Positions 9,441-20,811 of a DNA stretch of 64,000 nt are shown here, one piece after another. The stretch comes from Hydractinia symbiolongicarpus (taxonomy: Eukaryota > Cnidaria > Hydrozoa > Anthoathecata > Hydractiniidae). The notes beneath the pieces were generated by a model, which was given only the letters and a program-made list of their open reading frames with translations, was not told where the DNA came from and ran no database searches. The stretch covers positions 16,965,501 through 17,029,500 of the forward strand of contig NC_079881.1 of NCBI RefSeq assembly GCF_029227915.1. The letters are read 5' to 3'. Within the stretch, counting starts at the first letter, position 1. Every line of letters starts with the position of its first letter. The position numbers and the translations under genes were made by a program.

Positions 9441-9705
9441 GGGATCGTGTGCGGCGGAGCTTTACTAAAGAACAAAGTTTTATACTGATGTTAATTGGGT
9501 ATTATTTGACACATGCCAAAAATGGTCACATGAAGTTTGTGAATTGTTTGTGGAATCTGAAGAGACTACTTTAGAGAGATTTACGTGCCTAAAATGTTCT
9601 GGATTAGGTCGATTAGATCTTCATTCGCATTTGGAAAAAAGTATTGAGGATCTAAGGAAACACCGTGTTACTCTTGGCGATTTCATTTTTAGAATTAGAA
9701 CTTAG
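9441..9705 (+). pseudogene. Decayed PHD finger frame (representative, units 1/2)
   Basis: A 78-codon frame without an ATG (9469-9702, stop TAG 9703-9705) reads WVLFDTCQKWSHEVCELF, then FTCLKCSGLGR, LDLHSHLEKSIEDLRKHRV. This is the second half of a PHD finger: W-V-x-(C)-D-x-C-x2-W-x-H-x2-C ... F-x-C-x2-C. The ligands are Cys16, His21, Cys24, Cys40 and Cys43. The expected Cys at residue 13 is Phe. The first Cys pair should lie just upstream: in another frame GIVCGGALLKNK (from 9441) supplies one CGG, so a further frameshift separates the two halves. PHD fingers bind histone H3 tails and occur in several transposon proteins of early-branching animals. The C-terminal helix continues, after a one-base frameshift at about 9690, into the basic tail. 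The same fragment recurs at every unit boundary to 63.9 kb. Confidence 0.7.
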
Positions 9706-9796
9706 GTGTAAGTTTCTTTAGACTAAGTGTGAAGAGACCATGGGACAGCGGGAGAAGCAAAAGAAGAAGGAGAACTACACTTTTCCAGTGCCATGA
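9706..9796 (+). pseudogene. Basic coiled tail after PHD (representative, unit 2)
   Basis: In the third frame the sequence reads LRCKFLQTKCEETMGQREKQ, KKKENYTFPVP, to a TGA at 9794-9796. In the partial unit at the right edge of the window this tail is in frame with the PHD segment, which shows that the two belong to one protein. In the typical units TTTTTA replaces TTTTC ahead of GAATTAG, a net gain of one base that shifts the frame. Confidence 0.55.
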
Positions 9797-9893
9797 TGAC
9801 ATCAACGTTGCACGACAAGCATACCATGTTCATGTATTTATTTGTTGGCAATCATTGCAAATTTGTTCAGAAAAATCATGTTCGACTTTGTGA
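9729..9893 (+). pseudogene. RQAYHG segment (representative, unit 2)
   Basis: A frame of 54 codons contains KRRRRTTLFQCHDDINVARQ followed by AYH and V/G-H-V-F. I recall the RQAYHG...F-x-GNH motif from cnidarian PHD-containing transposon-like proteins. The expected continuation VGNHCKFVQKN is present but in the next frame (9793-9900). In several other units (for example 16081-16326, 19405-19650, 31740-31958, 36282-36527, 41120-41365, 44444-44689) a GTGTTTGCTG variant removes the TGA, so the same frame stays open for 72-81 codons. These are relics, not independent genes. Confidence 0.5.
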
Positions 9894-9985
9894 TTGCTGA
9901 CAATGCAGATCTTCGCGAACAATTTCTTTGTGTGTTTGGTTTATTTATTCAGATTCAACAAATTGTTTTTGTAAACGATTTTTAG
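9793..9985 (+). pseudogene. VGNHC and ADNADLREQ segments (representative, unit 2)
   Basis: Two overlapping frames carry consecutive parts of one protein. LFVGNHCKFVQKNHVRLCDC ends at a TGA (9898-9900), and IADNADLREQFLCVFGLFIQ continues in the next frame to a TAG at 9983-9985. After that the 91-codon frame takes over. The order and spacing fit a single ancestral protein broken by small indels. Confidence 0.45.
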
Positions 9986-10203
9986 CCGATTCTGAAATAG
10001 ATGCCTTAGAGAGATTTCGCAATGGATTTGGTGAGGCTTTACTAAAGCACTTTCTTGAGGAGACAATTACACACAAACTACACGAGTTAGTTTTTTATGC
10101 GCCACGATTTGCAAAAATGCATCGCACTTTGGGACTTTGGAGTGAAGAGGGGCGTAAGAGCTTGCACAACTCAGTATATAAAGTAAGACAAGTTGTAGAT
10201 TAG
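9928..10203 (+). pseudogene. 91-codon C-terminal domain frame (representative, unit 2)
   Basis: The frame opens at a TTG, which is not a credible animal start, so it is an open exon-like fragment. Key residues are FLADSEIDALERFRNGFGE (18-36), ITHKLHELVFYAPRF (47-61), H65, T67, G69, S72-E73-E74, S78, H80 and V86. The pattern K-x-H-x-L-x5-P-x-F ... G-L-x-SEE-x3-S-x-H matches, as I recall it, the C-terminal region of PHD/RQAYHG transposon-like proteins of cnidarians (consensus KMHxLxxHVPxF ... GxxSEQxxESxH). That region resembles the last acidic step of an RNase H-type transposase core. The frame is intact in 34 of 36 units. It varies mainly at residues 77 (K/E), 79 (L/F), 84 (Y/N) and 85 (K/E). 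Function is unlikely, since all upstream pieces are frameshifted. Confidence 0.6.
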
Positions 10204-11135
10204 ATAAATTAGAAAATATTTTATTTTTAGACAATTTCGAACATGTTATATTTTTAACTTAAAAACGTACAAACACCCTGAGGATTAAAAGAATTACTTC
10301 CGTTCTCCTGTTAAATGCAGCTCGTATATTAAATTTGTACGCAAAATAGCGGTTTTTAACGTATATGGTCCCAAAACGTGAATTCGGACAGTTTTCGACA
10401 GATCATAATTTCATTAAAGACAATTTAGAACAGAAACAACGAGGTTTTCAAACTCATCAAACGAACTTATAACAGTAATCGTGGTCCTAAAGGGTCTTTT
10501 CTCCAAAGATTTTTTACATTTTGTCTAAAAACTGAATTTGGTCAGTTTCCGAACTTTTTTTGACGATTTGGGACAGTATGAAAAATTATTACACTTATCT
10601 TGTCTCTGGAGATGTTTCTTGCTATTTTGGCCCAAATTAAGAAATTTCAGGGAAGTGTCCGAAAAAAGCATTTTTTATTATATGGACACTTTATGGTGAT
10701 AAATATCCATTTTACAAAATGTAAAAATCTTATTTAGTTCTCAGGAAATTCTGCTTTTGTTGCCAGGGTATATTGTTTTCTTTGCAGGTCATTTTTGTTT
10801 GCGCTAAAACAGCCATGTGTAAGATCCCATAATAACAAGTCCTGGAAGGCGTCGGGTGGATCGCACACATTCACCGAAGAACATAATATGCGGGAGCGGA
10901 TGAGGCAGAAAAGTAGGAGCTCAGGAAAAAAATGGTTTCAGTAAATAAAGATTTGGGATCGTGTGCGGCGGAGCTTTACTAAAGAACAAAGTTTTATACT
11001 GATGTTAATTGGGTATTATTTGACACATGCCAAAAATGGTCACATGAAGTTTGTGAATTGTTTGGGGAATCTGAAGAGACTACTCTAGAGAGATTTACGT
11101 GCCTAAAATGTTCTGGATTAGGTCGATTAGATCTT

Positions 11136-12649
11136 CATTCGCATTTGGAAAAAAGTATTGAGGATCTAAGGAAACACCGTGTTACTCTTGGCGATTTCAT
11201 TTTTAGAATTAGAACTTAGGTGTAAGTTTCTTCAGACTAAGTGTGAAGAGACCATGGGACAGCGGGAGAAGCAAAAGAAGAAGGAGAACTACACTTTTCC
11301 AGTGCCATGATGACATCAACGTTGCACGACAAGCATACCATGGTCATGTATTTATTTGTTGGCAATCATTGCAAATTTGTTCAGAAAAATCATGTTCGAC
11401 TTTGTGATTGCTGACAATGCAGATCTTCGCGAACAATTTCTTTGTGTGTTTGGTTTATTTATTCAGATTCAACAAATTGTTTTTGTAAACGATTTTTAGC
11501 CGATTCCGAAATAGATGCCTTAGAGAGATTTCGCAATGGATTTGGTGAGGCTTTACTAAAGCACTTTCTTGAGGAGACAATTACACACAAACTACACGAG
11601 TTAGTTTTTTATGCGCCACGATTTGCAAAAATGCATCGCACTTTGGGACTTTGGAGTGAAGAGGGGCGTGAGAGCTTGCACAACTCAGTAAATGAAGTAA
11701 GACAAGTTGTAGATTAGATAAATTAGAAAATATTTTATTTTTAGACAATTTCGAACATGTTATATTTTTAACTTAAAAACGTACAAACACCCTGAGGATT
11801 AAAAGAATTACTTCCGTTCTCCTGTTAAATGCAGCTCGTATATTAAATTTGTACGCAAAATAGCGGTTTTTCACGTATATGGTCCCAAAACGTGAATTCG
11901 GACAGTTTTCGACAGATCATAATTTCATTAAAGACAATTTAGAACAGAAACAACGAGGTTTTCAAACTCATCAAACGAACTTATAACAGTAATCGTGGTC
12001 CTAAAGGGTCTTTTCTCCAAAGATTTTTTACATTTTGTCTAAAAAGTGAATTTGGTCAGTTTCCGAACTTTTTTTGACGATTTGGGACAGTATGAAAAAT
12101 TATTACACTTATCTTGTCTCTGGAGATGTTTCTTGCTACTTTGGCCCAAATTAAGAAATTTCAGGGAAGTGTCCGAAAAAAGCATTTTTTATTATATGGA
12201 CACTTTATGGTGATAAATATCCATTTTACAAAATGTAAAAATCTTATTTAGTTCTCAGGAAATTCTGCTTTTGTTGCCAGGGTATATTGTTTTCTTTGCA
12301 GGTCATTTTTGTTTGCGCTAAAACAGCCATGTGTAAGATCCCATAATAACAAGTCCTGGAAGGCGTCGGGTGGATCGCACACATTCACCGAAGAACATAA
12401 TATGCGGGAGCGGATGAGGCAGAAAAGTAGGAGCTCAGGAAAAAAATGGTTTCAGTAAATAAAGATTTGGGATCGTGTGCGGCGGAGCTTTACTAAAGAA
12501 CAAAGTTTTATACTGATGTTAATTGGGTATTATTTGACACATGCCAAAAATGGTCACATGAAGTTTGTGAATTGTTTGGGGAATCTGAAGAGACTACTTT
12601 AGAGAGATTTACGTGCCTAAAATGTTCTGGATTAGGTCGATTAGATCTT
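11136..12649 (+). repeat. Array unit 3 (1514 bp)
   Basis: The 91-codon frame is at 11442-11717, E-N-E type. It shares TTTCAGGG near 12160 with unit 2. Confidence 0.95.
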
Positions 12650-14163
12650 CATTCGCATTTGGAAAAAAGTATTGAGGATCTAAGGAAACACCGTGTTACT
12701 CTTGGCGATTTCATTTTTAGAATTAGAACTTAGGTGTAAGTTTCTTTAGACTAAGTGTGAAGAGACCATGGGACAGCGGGAGAAGCAAAAGAAGAAGGAG
12801 AACTACACTTTTCCAGTGCCATGATGACATCAACGTTGCACGACAAGCATACCATGGTCATGTATTTATTTGTTGGCAATCATTGCAAATTTGTTCAGAA
12901 AAATCATGTTCGACTTTGTGATTGCTGACAATGCAGATCTTCGCGAACAATTTCTTTGTGTGTTTGGTTTATTTATTCAGATTCAACAAATTGTTTTTGT
13001 AAACGATTTTTAGCCGATTCCGAAATAGATGCCTTAGAGAGATTTCGCAATGGATTTGGTGAGGCTTTACTAAAGCACTTTCTTGAGGAGACAATTACAC
13101 ACAAACTACACGAGTTAGTTTTTTATGCGCCACGATTTGCAAAAATGCATCGCACTTTGGGACTTTGGAGTGAAGAGGGGCGTAAGAGCTTGCACAACTC
13201 AGTATATAAAGTAAGACAAGTTGTAGATTAGATAAATTAGAAAATATTTTATTTTTAGACAATTTCGAACATGTTATATTTTTAACTTAAAAACGTACAA
13301 ACACCCTGAGGATTAAAAGAATTACTTCCGTTCTCCTGTTAAATGCAGCTCGTATATTAAATTTGTACGCAAAATAGCGGTTTTTCACGTATATGGTCCC
13401 AAAACGTGAATTCGGACAGTTTTCGACAGATCATAATTTCATTAAAGACAATTTAGAACAGAAACAACGAGGTTTTCAAACTCATCAAACGAACTTATAA
13501 CAGTAATCGTGGTCCTAAAGGGTCTTTTCTCCAAAGATTTTTTACATTTTGTCTAAAAACTGAATTTGGTCAGTTTCCGAACTTTTTTTGACGATTTGGG
13601 ACAGTATGAAAATTTATTACACTTATCTTGTCTCTGGAGATGTTTCTTGCTATTTTGGCCCAAATTAAGAAATTTCAGGAAAGTGTCCGAAAAAAGCATT
13701 TTTTATTATATGGACACTTTATGGTGATAAATATCCATTTTACAAAATGTAAAAATCTTATTTAGTTCTCAGGAAATTCTGCTTTTGTTGCCAGGGTATA
13801 TTGTTTTCTTTGCAGGTCATTTTTGTTGGCGCTAAAACAGCCATGTGTAAGATCCCATAATAACAAGTCCTGGAAGGCGTCGGGTGGATCGCACACATTC
13901 ACCGAAGAACATAATATGCGGGAGCGGATGAGGCAGAAAAGTAGGAGCTCAGGAAAAAAATGGTTTCAGTAAATAAAGATTTGGGATCGTGTGCGGCGGA
14001 GCTTTACTAAAGAACAAAGTTTTATACTGATGTTAATTGGGTATTATTTGACACATGACAAAAATGGTCACATGAAGTTTGTGAATTGTTTGGGGAATCT
14101 GAAGAGACTACTCTAGAGAGATTTACGTGCCTAAAATGTTCTGGATTAGGTCGATTAGATCTT
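12650..14163 (+). repeat. Array unit 4 (1514 bp)
   Basis: The 91-codon frame is at 12956-13231, K-Y-K type. TTTCAGGAAAG near 13673 and ATGAAAATTTATTAC near 13606 are shared with unit 6, marking both as the first half of a 3324-bp dimer. Confidence 0.95.
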
Positions 14164-15973
14164 CATTCGCATTTGGAAAAAAGTATTGAGGATCTAAGGA
14201 AACACCGTGTTACTCTTGGCGATTTCATTTTTAGAATTAGAACTTAGGTGTAAGTTTCTTCAGACTAAGTGTGAAGAGACCATGGGACAGCGGGAGAAGC
14301 AAAAGAAGAAGGAGAACTACACTTTTCCAGTGCCATGATGACATCAACGTTGCACGACAAGCATACCATGGTCATGTATTTATTTGTTGGCAATCATTGC
14401 AAATTTGTTCAGAAAAATCATGTTCGACTTTGTGATTGCTGACAATGCAGATCTTCGCGAACAATTTCTTTGTGTGTTTGGTTTATTTATTCAGATTCAA
14501 CAAATTGTTTTTGTAAACGATTTTTAGCCGATTCCGAAATAGATGCCTTAGAGAGATTTCGCAATGGATTTGGTGAGGCTTTACTAAAGCACTTTCTTGA
14601 GGAGACAATTACACACAAACTACACGAGTTAGTTTTTTATGCGCCACGATTTGCAAAAATGCATCGCACTTTGGGACTTTGGAGTGAAGAGGGGCGTGAG
14701 AGCTTCCACAACTCAGTAAATGAAGTAAGACAAGTTGTAGATTAGATAAATTAGAAAATATTTTATTTTTAGACAATTTCGAACATGTTATATTTTTAAC
14801 TTAAAAACGTACAAACACCCTGAGGATTAAAAGAATTACTTCCGTTCTCCTGTTAAATGCAGCTCGTATATTAAATTTGTACGCAAAATAGCGGTTTTTC
14901 ACGTATATGGTCCCAAAACGTGAATTCGGACAGTTTTCGACAGATCATAATTTCATTAAAGACAATTTAGAACAGAAACAACGAGGTTTTCAAACTCATC
15001 AAACGAACTTATAACAGTAATCGTGGTCCTAAAGGGTCTCTTCTCCAAAGATTTTTTACATTTTTTTTTACATTTCGAACATGTTATATTTTTAACTTAA
15101 AAACGTACAAACACCCTGAGGATTAAAAGAATTACTTCCGTTCTCCTGTGAAATGCAGCTCGTATACTAAATTTGTACGCAAAATAGCGGTTTTTCACGT
15201 ATATGGTCCCAAAACGTGAATTCGGACAGTTTTCGACAGATAATAATTTCATTAAAGACAATTTAGAACAGAAAAAACGAGGTTTTCAAACTCATCAAAC
15301 GAACTTATAACAGTAATCGTGGTCCTAAAGGGTCTTTTCTCCAAAGATTTTTTACATTTTGTCTAAAAAGTGAATTTGGTCAGTTTCCGAACTTTTTTTG
15401 ACGATTTGGGACAGTATGAAAAATTATTACAGTTATCTTGTCTCGGGAGATGTTTCTTGCTATTTTGGCCCAAATTAAGAAATTTCGGAGAAGTGTCCGA
15501 AAAAAGCATTTTTTATTATATGGACACTTTATGGTGATAAATATCCATTTTACAAAATGTAAAAATCTTATTTAGTTCTCAGGAAATTCTGCTTTTGTTG
15601 CCAGGGTATATTGTTTTCTTTGCAGGTCATTTTTGTTTGCGCTAAAACAGCCATGTGTAAGATCCCATAATTACAAGTCCTGGAAGGCGTCGGGTGGATC
15701 GCACACATTCACCGAAGAACATAATATGCGGGAGCGGATGAGGCAGAAAAGTAGGAGCTCAGGAAAAAAATGGTTTCAGTAAATAAAGATTTGGGATCGT
15801 GTGCGGCGGAGCTTTACTGAAGAACAAAGTTTTATACTGATGTTAATTGGGTATTATTTGACACATGCCAAAAATGGTCACATGAAGTTTGTGAATTGTT
15901 TGGGGAATCTGAAGAGATTACTCTAGAGAGATTTACGTGCCTAAAATGTTCTCGATTAGGTCGATTAGATCTT
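14164..15973 (+). repeat. Array unit 5 (1810 bp, internal duplication)
   Basis: The 91-codon frame is at 14470-14745, E-N-E type with Phe79. The unit contains the 296-bp duplication; its junction is the T-run followed by ACATTTCGAAC at about 15061-15080. Confidence 0.95.
14774..15375 (+). repeat. 296-bp internal duplication in unit 5 (representative)
   Basis: Sequence from TTTCGAACATG (about 14777) to TTTTTTACATTTT is followed, after a short T-run, by a second copy starting at about 15073; c14780 aligns with c15076. The second copy is slightly diverged (GTGAAATGCAG, CGTATACTAAA). The same arrangement is in units 7, 15, 21 and 23. The join lies at short ACATTTT / ACAATTT homology, as expected for slippage or microhomology-mediated repair. 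Confidence 0.85.
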
Positions 15974-17487
15974 CATTCGCATTTGGAAAAAAGTATTGAG
16001 GATCTAAGGAAACACCGTGTTACTCTTGGCGATTTCATTTTTAGAATTAGAACTTAGGTGTAAGTTCCTTCAGACTAAGTGTGAAGAGACCATGGGACAG
16101 CGGGAGAAGCAAAAGAAGAAGGAGAACTACACTTTTCCAGTGCCATGATGACATCAACGTTGCACGACAAGCATACCATGTTCATGTATTTATTTGTTGG
16201 CAATCATTGCAAATTTGTTCAGAAAAATCATGTTCGACTTTGTGTTTGCTGACAATGCAGATCTTCGCGAACAATTTCTTTGTGTGTTTGGTTTATTTAT
16301 TCAGATTCAACAAATTGTTTTTGTAAACGATTTTTAGCCGATTCCGAAATAGATGCCTTAGAGAGATTTCGCAATGGATTTGGTGAGGCTTTACTAAAGC
16401 ACTTTCTTGAGGAGACAATTACACACAAACTACACGAGTTAGTTTTTTATGCGCCACGATTTGCAAAAATGCATCGCACTTTGGGACTTTGGAGTGAAGA
16501 GGGGCGTAAGAGCTTGCACAACTCAGTATATAAAGTAAGACAAGTTGTAGATTAGATAAATTAGAAAATATTTTATTTTTAGACAATTTCGAACATGTTA
16601 TATTTTTAACTTAAAAACGTACAAACACCCTGAGGATTAAAAGAATTACTTCCGTTCTCCTGTTAAATGCAGCTCGTATATTAAATTTGTACGCAAAATA
16701 GCGGTTTTTCACGTATATGGTCCCAAAACGTGAATTCGGACAGTTTTCGACAGATCATAATTTCATTAAAGACAATTTAGAACAGAAACAACGAGGTTTT
16801 CAAACTCATCAAACGAACTTATAACAGTAATCGTGGTCCTAAAGGGTCTTTTCTCCAAAGATTTTTTACATTTTGTCTAAAAACTGAATTTGGTCAGTTT
16901 CCGAACTTTTTTTGACGATTTGGGACAGTATGAAAATTTATTACACTTATCTTGTCTCTGGAGATGTTTCTTGCTATTTTGGCCCAAATTAAGAAATTTC
17001 AGGAAAGTGTCCGAAAAAAGCATTTTTTATTATATGGACACTTTATGGTGATAAATATCCATTTTACAAAATGTAAAAATCTTATTTAGTTCTCAGGAAA
17101 TTCTGCTTTTGTTGCCAGGGTATATTGTTTTCTTTGCAGGTCATTTTTGTTTGCGCTAAAACAGCCATGTGTAAGATCCCATAATAACAAGTCCTGGAAG
17201 GCGTCGGGTGGATCGCACACATTCACCGAAGAACATAATATGCGGGAGCGGATGAGGCAGAAAAGTAGGAGCTCAGGAAAAAAATGGTTTCAGTAAATAA
17301 AGATTTGGGATCGTGTGCGGCGGAGCTTTACTAAAGAACAAAGTTTTATACTGATGTTAATTGGGTATTATTTGACACATGACAAAAATGGTCACATGAA
17401 GTTTGTGAATTGTTTGGGGAATCTGAAGAGACTACTCTAGAGAGATTTACGTGCCTAAAATGTTCTGGATTAGGTCGATTAGATCTT
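15974..17487 (+). repeat. Array unit 6 (1514 bp)
   Basis: The 91-codon frame is at 16280-16555, K-Y-K type. It is preceded by the longer 81-codon RQAYH frame (16081-16326) because the usual TGA is lost. Confidence 0.95.
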
Positions 17488-19297
17488 CATTCGCATTTGG
17501 AAAAAAGTATTGAGGATCTAAGGAAACACCGTGTTACTCTTGGCGATTTCATTTTTAGAATTAGAACTTAGGTGTAAGTTTCTTCAGACTAAGTGTGAAG
17601 AGACCATGGGACAGCGGGAGAAGCAAAAGAAGAAGGAGAACTATACTTTTCCAGTGCCATGATGACATCAACGTTGCACGACAAGCATACCATGGTCATG
17701 TATTTATTTGTTGGCAATCATTGCAAATTTGTTCAGAAAAATCATGTTCGACTTTGTGATTGCTGACAATGCAGATCTTCGCGAACAATTTCTTTGTGTG
17801 TTTGGTTTATTTATTCAGATTCAACAAATTGTTTTTGTAAACGATTTTTAGCCGATTCCGAAATAGATGCCTTAGAGAGATTTCGCAATGGATTTGGTGA
17901 GGCTTTACTAAAGCACTTTCTTGAGGAGACAATTACACACAAACTACACGAGTTAGTTTTTTATGCGCCACGATTTGCAAAAATGCATCGCACTTTGGGA
18001 CTTTGGAGTGAAGAGGGGCGTGAGAGCTTCCACAACTCAGTAAATGAAGTAAGACAAGTTGTAGATTAGATAAATTAGAAAATATTTTATTTTTAGACAA
18101 TTTCGAACATGTTATATTTTTAACTTAAAAACGTACAAACACCCTGAGGATTAAAAGAATTACTTCCGTTCTCCTGTTAAATGCAGCTCGTATATTAAAT
18201 TTGTACGCAAAATAGCGGTTTTTCACGTATATGGTCCCAAAACGTGAATTCGGACAGTTTTCGACAGATCATAATTTCATTAAAGACAATTTAGAACAGA
18301 AACAACGAGGTTTTCAAACTCATCAAACGAACTTATAACAGTAATCGTGGTCCTAAAGGGTCTCTTCTCCAAAGATTTTTTACATTTTTTTTTACATTTC
18401 GAACATGTTATATTTTTAACTTAAAAACGTAAAAACACCCTGAGGATTAAAAGAATTACTTCCGTTCTCCTGTTAAATGCAGCTCGTATATTAAATTTGT
18501 ACGCAAAATAGCGGTTTTTCACGTATATGGTCCCAAAACGTGAATTCGGACAGTTTTCGACAGATAATAATTTCATTAAACACAATTTAGAACAGAAAAA
18601 ACGAGGTTTTCAAACTCATCAAACGAACTTATAACAGTAATCGTGGTCCTAAAGGGTCTTTTCTCCAAAGATTTTTTACATTTTGTCTAAAAAGTGAATT
18701 TGGTCAGTTTCCGAACTTTTTTTGACGATTTGGGACAGTATGAAAAATTATTACAGTTATCTTGTCTCGGGAGATGTTTCTTGCTATTTTGGCCCAAATT
18801 AAGAAATTTCGGAGAAGTGTCCGAAAAAAGCATTTTTTATTATATGGACACTTTATGGTGATAAATATCCATTTTACAAAATGTAAAAATCTTATTTAGT
18901 TCTCAGGAAATTCTGCTTTTGTTGCCAGGGTATATTGTTTTCTTTGCAGGTCATTTTTGTTTGCGCTAAAACAGCCATGTGTAAGATCCCATAATTACAA
19001 GTCCTGGAAGGCGTCGGGTGGATCGCACACATTCACCGAAGAACATAATATGCGGGAGCGGATGAGGCAGAAAAGTAGGAGCTCAGGAAAAAAATGGTTT
19101 CAGTAAATAAAGATTTGGGATCGTGTGCGGCGGAGCTTTACTGAAGAACAAAGTTTTATACTGATGTTAATTGGGTATTATTTGACACATGCCAAAAATG
19201 GTCACATGAAGTTTGTGAATTGTTTGGGGAATCTGAAGAGATTACTCTAGAGAGATTTACGTGCCTAAAATGTTCTCGATTAGGTCGATTAGATCTT
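17488..19297 (+). repeat. Array unit 7 (1810 bp, internal duplication)
   Basis: The 91-codon frame is at 17794-18069, E-N-E type with Phe79. The duplication junction at about 18385-18400 is identical to that of unit 5. With unit 6 it forms a second copy of the 3324-bp dimer. Confidence 0.95.
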
Positions 19298-20811
19298 CAT
19301 TCGCATTTGGAAAAAAGTATTGAGGATCTAAGGAAACACCGTGTTACTCTTGGCGATTTCATTTTTAGAATTAGAACTTAGGTGTAAGTTCCTTCAGACT
19401 AAGTGTGAAGAGACCATGGGACAGCGGGAGAAGCAAAAGAAGAAGGAGAACTACACTTTTCCAGTGCCATGATGACATCAACGTTGCACGACAAGCATAC
19501 CATGTTCATGTATTTATTTGTTGGCAATCATTGCAAATTTGTTCAGAAAAATCATGTTCGACTTTGTGTTTGCTGACAATGCAGATCTTCGCGAACAATT
19601 TCTTTGTGTGTTTGGTTTATTTATTCAGATTCAACAAATTCTTTTTGTAAACGATTTTTAGCCGATTCCGAAATAGATGCCTTAGAGAGATTTCGCAATG
19701 GATTTGGTGAGGCTTTACTAAAGCACTTTCTTGAGGAGACAATTACACACAAACTACACGAGTTAGTTTTTTATGCGCCACGATTTGCAAAAATGCATCG
19801 CACTTTGGGACTTTGGAGTGAAGAGGGGCGTAAGAGCTTGCACAACTCAGTATATAAAGTAAGACAAGTTGTAGATTAGATAAATTAGAAAATATTTTAT
19901 TTTTAGACAATTTCGAACATGTTATATTTTTAACTTAAAAACGTAAAAACACCCTGAGGATTAAAAGAATTACTTCCGTTCTCCTGTTAAATGCAGCTCG
20001 TATATTAAATTTGTACGCAAAATAGCGGTTTTTCACGTATATGGTCCCAAAACGTGAATTCGGACAGTTTTCGACAGATAATAATTTCATTAAACACAAT
20101 TTAGAACAGAAAAAACGAGGTTTTCAAACTCATCAAACGAACTTATAACAGTAATCGTGGTCCTAAAGGGTCTTTTCTCCAAAGATTTTTTACATTTTGT
20201 CTAAAAAGTGAATTTGGTCAGTTTCCGAACTTTTTTTGACGATTTGGGACAGTATGAAAAATTATTACACTTATCTTGTCTCGGGAGATGTTTCTTGCTA
20301 TTTTGGCCCAAATTAAGAAATTTCGGAGAAGTGTCCGAAAAAAGCATTTTTTATTATATGGACACTTTATGGTGATAAATATCCATTTTACAAAATGTAA
20401 AAATCTTATTTAATTCTCAGGAAATTCTGCTTTTGTTGCCAGGGTATATTGTTTTCTTTGCAGGTCATTTTTGTTTGCGCTAAAACAGCCATGTGTAAGA
20501 TCCCATAATTACAAGTCCTGGAAGGCGTCGGGTGGATCGCACACATTCACCGAAGAACATAATATGCGGGAGCGGATGAGGCAGAAAAGTAGGAGCTCAG
20601 GAAAAAAATGGTTTCAGTAAATAAAGATTTGGGATCATGTGCGGCGGAGCTTTACTAAAGAACAAAGTTTTATACTGATGTTAATTGGGTATTATTTGAC
20701 ACATGCCAAAAATGGTCACATGAAGTTTGTGAATTGTTTGGGGAATCTGAAGAGATTACTCTAGAGAGATTTACGTGCCTAAAATGTTCTCGATTAGGTC
20801 GATTAGATCTT
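19298..20811 (+). repeat. Array unit 8 (1514 bp)
   Basis: The 91-codon frame is at 19604-19879, K-Y-K type with a private Cys13 to Ser change. The open 81-codon RQAYH frame is at 19405-19650. Confidence 0.95.

Larger units (their letters stand above)
8108..9621 (+). repeat. Array unit 1 (1514 bp, left edge)
   Basis: Left-most unit, starting mid-PHD frame. The 91-codon frame is at 8414-8689 (K77, Y84, K85 type). Private differences such as GAAATGAGG for GTATTGAGG near 8128 and TTTTTGGCC for TTTTTAGCC near 8468 are typical of an array edge. Confidence 0.95.
9622..11135 (+). repeat. Array unit 2 (1514 bp)
   Basis: The 91-codon frame is at 9928-10203, K-Y-K type. It has TTTTTAACG where others read TTTTTCACG near 10356, and TTTCAGG breaking the unit hairpin. 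Confidence 0.95.

Noticed and set aside
16081-16326. 81-codon RQAYH frame as a separate protein-coding gene
   Set aside because: It starts with GTG and its length depends on a TGA lost in some units. It runs into a different frame over the 91-codon domain, so its C-terminal part is not natural protein.
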